64,000 bases of DNA from Fusarium oxysporum f. sp. lycopersici 4287. Lineage: Eukaryota > Ascomycota > Sordariomycetes > Hypocreales > Nectriaceae. Shown here piece by piece: positions 58,432 to 64,000 of the stretch (positions are counted from its first letter, which is position 1; each line of letters opens with the position of its first letter). The translations under genes and the position numbers were made by a program. The stretch is from assembly GCF_000149955.1 (NCBI RefSeq), contig NC_030988.1, positions 2,008,109 through 2,072,108 on the forward strand. Reading direction: 5' to 3'. The notes under the pieces are model-generated. The model saw nothing but the letters and a program-made list of their open reading frames with translations. It was not told the origin of the DNA and made no database searches.

Positions 58432-61398
58432 TCGTGTGCGCGGCGCCTGATAAGTGCTTTTGATAAGTTCCCCGCAACTTATCAGGCCCCAGACAGGAAA
58501 CAAACACCACGTAGAAAGGCCTTGATCGACCGAGATGGCCGCAGACGACTCGTACACGGCCGCAGACGAGCGTGCCCGTGCCACCCGGAGGGCGGGCCTT
58601 CAGGCGAAGAAGGACGAACAGCCGGCGAACACGGCACGGAGTTATGCTGCGAAGCAGCGGGAGTGGAAGGCGCGTTCCCCCGGCCGCCGCCCTCTCTTTT
58701 CCCCTTTGCCCTTGTCTCTTTTTTTTTTACGTAGAGTCCCATGGGCGGCTAACAGACGAGGACTTATAGGCCTGGTGCCGTACACCTCGGGCTGCGGCAG
58801 ACGGCTCACTTTATAGCTGGCCCGACGGCGAGCTCGTAACTCCAGACAAGCTAGCAGCGTGGCTCAAAGAGGATATCCTCTTACGACGCGTTGCCCCGCC
58901 GCAAAAGAAACCACGGGCACGGGGTAAGGGCAAGGGCAAAGGAAAGGCTGTAAAGTTACGGCGGCAGCTCGAACAGGAGCAGCTCGAGGCCGCGGCCCTG
59001 GCAGAAGCCGAAAGCCTAGCCGAAGCTCTAGAGGTCCCCCTGGCCGAGGCCGCCGAGCTGCTTGCGGACGACCGCGAGGGCTACGTGCCACCCACGGCCC
59101 TTGCGCCGGCTGCAGCAGACATTGCCGAAGGATCTCTGCTTACGAGGGGCACTATCGACGCCTATATCGCGGCCGTTATCGAGCTCTGGCGGCTCCAGGT
59201 AGCCCACGGCAACGCAAACACGGAAAACCCCCGGGGCGCCGCCGTACGAGGCTTCCTTGAGCAACGCGGCCGGCAGCGGGGGAAGCACGACCGCGCCTCC
59301 TTTAAAGACCGCGGGACTGACGGGATCCAGGCCGGCTATTCACCCGACGAATGGCTCCGGGTCCAGGATCTCCTTCTCAGCGGGGCCGCATACATGCCCC
59401 AAAACCTCCGTACGCGAGTTGACCTTCTATTCGGCCACTACTACCTCTTACGGGGGGAAAACCGCCGTAAGATGGAGCTTGCAGACCTGTCTCTACTCGA
59501 CTATCCGTCTTCAGAAGGCCCGACCCCCTGTTGCTGCCTCGTTACCCTTTTGCGAGACGGTAAGCTAAACAAGACGACAAAGAAAGAGTTCATGGGTGCC
59601 CTCCGGCATAAGGACCCGTTGTTCTGTACGCAGGGGGCCTTAGCACAGCTCTTCTTCTGGCGCTGGCACGTCGCCGGCGAGCCGTCCCCGTCCTTCCGGC
59701 GCCGCCAGGACTGGTATCGGATCAAGGTTCTTGTCGGACGGGACCGCGAGCAGGAGCTCTCGTACCCGACGCAGCTACAAGAGACCTGGCGTATCTTCGG
59801 TGCTGCTGGCCTTATGGCGTCAAAGAAGACGCACCTCCCGCGCAGGGTAGGCGCCCAGGACGCGGAGACCCACGGCACATCGCTCGCCCAGATCTTGCAG
59901 GCCGGCCGCTGGAACCAGAACGTGCTCTGCCAGGCCTATCTTACGCGTCTACCGCGCCAGTTCATGCGTATTGTTGCCGGCTTCTCGGCGTCACCCGGGG
60001 ACTACTTCCTCGCGCGTGCGGCCCACGAGCCCCCGTACGTCTTACAAAAGCAGCTCTGGCCGTGGATCGAGGAGTGGGAGCCTCGCTTTGAGGCTCGCGC
60101 GCGCCGGCAATGCTGGGCAGAAGGTGGCCTCGACGACGACGACCTAGCCGCCGACGGCTTCCTTAAGCTTATGCGGCGCCTGCGCATAGTACTGTTACAG
60201 GACCTGGCTGTATTGCAGCCTCGCTATCCGTCGCTACCCTTCTTCGCCTACGCCCCTTTTAACGGGCCCGAATGGGATGAGTTCGCCGTCGCCGTTCGCT
60301 CTGACGCGGTAGGGGCTACGGGGCCGTTAAGCCTGCTCGTACAACGCGCGCTGCCAGAGCTTAGCGGTGTGTTAGAGAGCACACGCGAGGCCGTCTTACA
60401 GAATAGCCAGCGGCTGGCCATCCGGCTAGAGGCCCGGCTAGAAGGAATTCAGGACGGCCTCGATGCCCTCCTCCAAGGCAAGGTCCCTGTCACCTTTACC
60501 GGCCACTTTGGAGCCGGGCCAGCAGTGTCGCTGGCGCCGGCGCCGGCGCCGTCGACAGCCCCTACCTTGAACTTCAATACGGCTCCGGCTCCGGCTCCAG
60601 AGCCTCCAGTACCTGGTATGCCCGTCGTTGCAGCCCTGGCCAAGGTCTTTACAGTGCGGGATGTCTGGAAGGAATGGGAGGAAGGGATTGCAGGTCAGCC
60701 GGCCGTACGGGTGCTAGAAGAGACGTGGGGAAGCCGCTGGCGCCCGGGGAACGGGATCAGGGTGCAGTTCTGTCGCCGGAAGGTGATCTGGGATGAGCTC
60801 TTGGCCCGCACGGCGTCCGGCAAGAACGAGGAGGAGGCAGTTGCAGAGCTAGAGCTCTTACGCGCCGGCCGGAGCTTGAACCGGCTCGTCGATGAGCTCA
60901 AACAGCGCCGCCGGCGGGGCCAGGGCCAGGGCAGGATACGGGTACAGGTAGGGACCCCCGTGCCCGATGACTCAGGCCCGGGACCAAGGCCGACTCGGGG
61001 CCAGGGCCATCGGGGGCGCTGGGCTCGGCTAGGGAGGAGGCGGACCGCCCCTCGACGACGGTAAGCTGGCTGTCAGGTAGGATCTTTATATATTTATAGC
61101 TATAACTAGTCCGTATCTATCTATCTATCTAGAAAGCGCATTTTTTTTTATTGAATCTTTTTTTTTTCTTTCTTTTTTTTTGAATATTAAGGAGCAGCAG
61201 GATCAGTGCATTGCTATATCGTAGTCCTTGCAGCGAAGCCTGGCCCCCCAGCCGCTGCACACGCAAATATCTCAGCGCCCGCTCGTCTATACAGCATCGC
61301 TCTTGAACCAAACGGACCGCCAGAGCGTAGCAGTCCTCCAGCCCTGAAATTGCATCGATTTGGCTCCTAACCGTCGAGAAATTCGTGTGCGCGGCGCC
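58432..61398. mobile_element. Crypton (tyrosine-recombinase transposon) with 16-bp direct repeats
   Basis: TCGTGTGCGCGGCGCC occurs at 58432-58447 and again, same orientation, at 61383-61398, bracketing the recombinase gene. Just inside the left copy is TGATAAGTGC; two bases past the right copy is its inverse GCACTTATCA. Cryptons integrate through a circular intermediate by site-specific recombination, leaving short direct repeats. These are unusually long, so part may be target sequence or a recombination site. The interior is GC-rich, unlike most of the window, and shows no nonsense codons. Confidence 0.75.
58535..61064 (+). CDS. Crypton tyrosine recombinase (Ndc10-like core, GCR1_C tail)
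   Basis: Exon 1 (58535-58669) ends REWK; exon 2 (58770-61064) resumes AWCRTPRAADGS, giving 809 aa. The 100-nt intron would start GC (GCGCGT) and end TTATAG, a GC-AG intron; the nearest GT donor is out of phase. A GTG near 59085 is not the start, because the frame is open upstream to the acceptor. The Ndc10/CBF3-type core carries the tyrosine-recombinase residues: R273 (YLLRGENRRK), H400-x-x-R403 (KTHLPRR) and Y435 after GRWNQNVLCQAYL. An Ala/Pro linker leads to a GCR1_C DNA-binding domain (VRDVWKEWEEGI ... GSRWRPGNGIRVQFCRRK) and a basic C-terminus. All catalytic residues are present. Confidence 0.88.
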
Positions 61399-61471
61399 GG
61401 GCACTTATCAGATGGCAGTTGTGTAATCACATACGATTTCCCGAAATTACTCCGCAAAGCGACCCCACGAT
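61065..61471. other. Crypton 3' segment with simple repeats
   Basis: A short ATCT tandem repeat near 61115-61131 and T-rich tracts at 61141-61182 lie downstream of the recombinase stop, then the right direct repeat at 61383. The segment beyond is the flank before the hAT terminus. No gene was seen. Confidence 0.5.
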
Positions 61472-61597
61472 CAGCGCTGCCCTCAAATCAAACAAATCAA
61501 ATCCGGGGTCATATTTGAGATATTTGATAACTCTCAAGACTGGATTTGTTGTTTGAAATATTTATTCAAATATTTCAAATATTTCAAATCTGACTCT
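61472..61597. repeat. hAT element 3 left terminus with subterminal repeats
   Basis: CAGCGCTGCCCTCAAATC opens the terminus and is followed by inverted and direct tracts of TCAAATCA, ATATTTGA and ATATTTCAA, ending at the transposase stop. The same layout is seen at 1811 and 4612 with different motif sequence. The other end of this element is outside the window. Confidence 0.65.
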
Positions 61598-64000
61598 CTA
61601 TGCTTCCATGCTAACATCTCCAATCTCCCATTGGACCTCCTCCCCCCCACCTATTGTCGCCCCTAGCTTCACCGCACCATGTCTGACCCAGTTCTTAAGG
61701 CATTGTAACTTCTCCAGCGTTTCCGTCGTCATCGAAAGCCTCTGCGTCGTCAGCGTTAGCTTGGCTAGGCTGAACGACCTCTCGCAATCAGTCGCCATCG
61801 CCGGTATCGCGAGTATATCGAGAGCCAATTGGCTGATCATCGGGAATTGTCCCTGGTGAGCCATCCACCACTCGATTGGATCCTCAGTCTCTTGCGGCTC
61901 TAGCCGCAGATACCGCTCAAGCTCGCTTCCCATCACCGTGGTCTTCGCTGTCCTGCTTTTAATCCATTGCTTGAACACGCTAACTTCAGTTGTCGTCCTT
62001 GGTACGCTTAAGGATGTCGATGTGTCCATGATCATCTTCTGCTGCTCATCCACCGGCCGGTTGCAGTGGTACCAACGGTCCAAGTAGTCAGACAGTCCAA
62101 TTTTGGCATCCCTCACCCACACAAGCTGCTCTTCCGACGCCCAGTTCACCTCCAGATAGTTCATGCCGAGTGATGGGTGGAGGATGATGGATGCAGCGAA
62201 CAACGGTGAGTCTCCAAGCTTGGTGTAGTACTCGTTTAGTTTCTGCCAGGCAGTCATGATGGACAGTCTTAAATAGTGTCGGTGATCCTTTCCCATGTCA
62301 TCGATTCCTAATGATCCTGATGGCTTGCCTGATCCATCATCGCATTGTCTCGAGCCACGATCTGACAGGGGGCCTTGCCTGGACTTTCGCGGATGGATAT
62401 CCGTCTCGCAATCCCTAAATCGAGCAGGAAGCTGCCGGTTACGGTCTGGTCGCCCTCGAGCCAGCTCGGCCTGCGAGTTGGTGTCCTGCCCCCCTGCCTC
62501 GTCTGGAACGGCATGATGGAACAGCTTCCGATCCTCTAGGTGTTCCAGCAAGTACTCCATACCCGTCATCACTTCCCAGAGCCGTCCGTTACCTCCTTCG
62601 CTGCCCCAGCCCTGCGTTCTCATAGTCTGTAGATAGAATGGCTCAAGAATAAGTTTGATTTCTGCCAACAGTCTCCAGTCATCTCCCTTCAGCATGTCGG
62701 CCTCCGGTAGCCATTTCTCCACTTCTGGGTGGACCAAGAACGCCCTGATGTCTCCCTGCTTGACGAGCGCTCGAGAGATCATGAGATAAGTGGAGTTCCA
62801 TCTCGTATCGTTATTCATTACGACCTCTAGCTCTGCCGTCGACTCACTCGCCAAGAGGTATTCTCGTGCTTCGTCGTTCTCGCGTGAGATCCTTTTGAAG
62901 AGCTCACACCTCTGAGGGGAAGATCTGATGAATTTGACAACATTGTGGAGCTTTCCCACCGGCCCTTTCTTTCTCCAGTGTCGTAGGTCATCCTCGCGCC
63001 GGCCGAGAAGATCAAATACCTGCGATTCGGCCTCGAAAGACTCGAAATCTTCGCCGTAGAGAAAGGCGCGAGCAACCAGGTTCAGGATATGCCCATAGCA
63101 GCGCATACGTCTGGCCCGAACGTCCGCCAGACTCATCTCTGCGTCGAGATCTCCGTAAAAGTTCACGAGACAGCTGTCGTTTGAAGATGCGTTGTCCGAG
63201 ATCACGGTTCCGACTCGGTCCTCTATCTTCCATTCTCGCACAACTTGCCCGAGCGTCACCGCAAGACTTTCTCCGCTATGACACCCGAGCTGGCGACGGA
63301 GTGCCAATAGGCGCGACTGGTGCTTGCCCTGGCGGTCAAGAAAATGAGCTGTGACTGCCATAACAGCATGCCGATTAGGCGATGTCCACAGGTCGAACCC
63401 CAGATGGATTTTAGTAAGGGCATCTGAGAGCTCCTGCTTGATCTCATCTTTCTTAGACATGTACGTGTCATCCAGCAAACGGCCCATCGATTGCCGGCTC
63501 CATGGTATCTGGTCAGCTAGGTGAGGGTCAAGCTGCCAAGCGAGCTGCTGAAAGAATGTATCGCTGAAGAAGGAAAAAGGAACATTGGTGTTGATCAGAA
63601 GTCCCAGGCTCAGTTCTCGGATCATCTTGACTCTAGCACGCGGCACGGCGCTGTACTGCAAGCGTCGTCGCTTAGGCCGTTCAGATTCATCGGTTGACAG
63701 ATCTGGATCAGCTGCTTGACTGCTCTCGAAAATCCTGTGAGACCTGGCGTTGGTCAATAATGCTCAAGCTCGCGACGTCACATTCACATTCACATACTTG
63801 CGGAGATGGTCCGCTGCCGAACTCGTAGCATGCAGCGGCGAAGAACTCAGGCTGACCCTTCGCGTCACACAAACGACAGGCCCAGTAAGGACTCAAAGGA
63901 CTATCGTTAGTGTCGATCTCAACAAGAAAAAATCCATGGCGCTTGATCCAGCTCTTCCGGCCCTTCGAGCCCTTCCGGGACAAGGACTCTTCCAAAACAT
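61598..64000 (-). pseudogene. hAT transposase (copy 3), nearly complete, runs off window
   Basis: The main exon (63743-61598) is uninterrupted and holds the whole hAT body: LGFDLWTSPNRHAVMA, RRMRCYGHILNLVARAFLYG, NNDTRWNSTYLM, MRTQGWGSEGG and the dimerisation block DILAIPAMATDCERSFSLAK. A 54-nt intron (63797-63744, GTATGT...CCAG) precedes it. The first exon encodes the BED-type finger (KSWIKRHGFFL ... WACRLCDAKGQPEFFAAA), but a one-base shift near 63830 puts the last codons before the intron out of phase with the expected TSSAADHLRK-type sequence. The start and 5' terminus lie beyond 64000. Apart from that shift it could be functional, so it is the best-preserved hAT here. Confidence 0.85.

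Noticed and set aside
59085..59087. GTG as the start of the Crypton recombinase
   Set aside because: The frame is open upstream to a splice acceptor and carries typical Crypton N-terminal sequence; eukaryotic genes rarely start at GTG.

Overview
The window reads as a filamentous ascomycete, most likely a Fusarium-type accessory (lineage-specific) region. Introns are short (about 44-143 nt) with GT-AG ends, and genes stand alone with eukaryotic UTRs. The protein families are typical of such fungi: Zn2Cys6, C2H2 and bZIP regulators, UstYa/DUF3328, 2EXR, fungal rhodopsin-like membrane proteins, and Crypton, pogo/Fot and hAT transposons. The assignment to Fusarium is inference from this repertoire. 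A 100-N assembly gap lies at 12031-12130.

Layout. 0.4-1.6 kb: a CBM21 protein phosphatase 1 targeting subunit. 1.8-6.8 kb: two damaged hAT elements head to tail. 7.8-10.9 kb: a spliced FHA-kinase gene divergent from a basic nuclear-type protein. 11.5-13.2 kb: three 17-bp palindromes, a DUF3505-like fragment at the gap and a second kinase-like gene. 13.3-15.2 kb: a pogo element with clear TIRs and three nonsense codons. 15.5-19.0 kb: a six-exon UstYa-like oxidase gene divergent from a small secreted Tyr/Gly repeat protein, with a MITE between them. 19.75-24.6 kb: a pogo element abutting a 5'-truncated piggyBac-like transposase, then a pogo 3' fragment. 26.5-32.9 kb: a C2H2 regulator, LINE and hAT debris, an L-lactate dehydrogenase and a small cysteine-rich secreted protein. 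34.1-36.2 kb: a second, broken piggyBac-like copy. 37.4-49.7 kb: two bZIP regulators, a 2EXR protein and a Zn2Cys6 regulator with one nonsense codon. 51.4-56.4 kb: a degenerate pogo copy, a rhodopsin-like membrane protein and a secreted alpha/beta hydrolase. 56.5-64 kb: three elements back to back, namely an intact pogo/Fot element, an apparently intact GC-rich Crypton and a nearly complete hAT.

Biology. The best functional grouping is the UstYa-like oxidase beside the signal-peptide repeat protein, which resembles the fungal RiPP (ustiloxin/dikaritin-type) layout. Most transposase copies carry nonsense codons consistent with C-to-T change (RIP-like), whereas the 56.5-61 kb pogo and Crypton copies are clean, suggesting recent arrival. 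Several host-type genes were reconstructed here by splicing: kinase 580 aa, UstYa-like 283 aa, LDH 310 aa, rhodopsin-like 381 aa and Crypton recombinase 809 aa. These models rest on reading frame and splice-site logic only.
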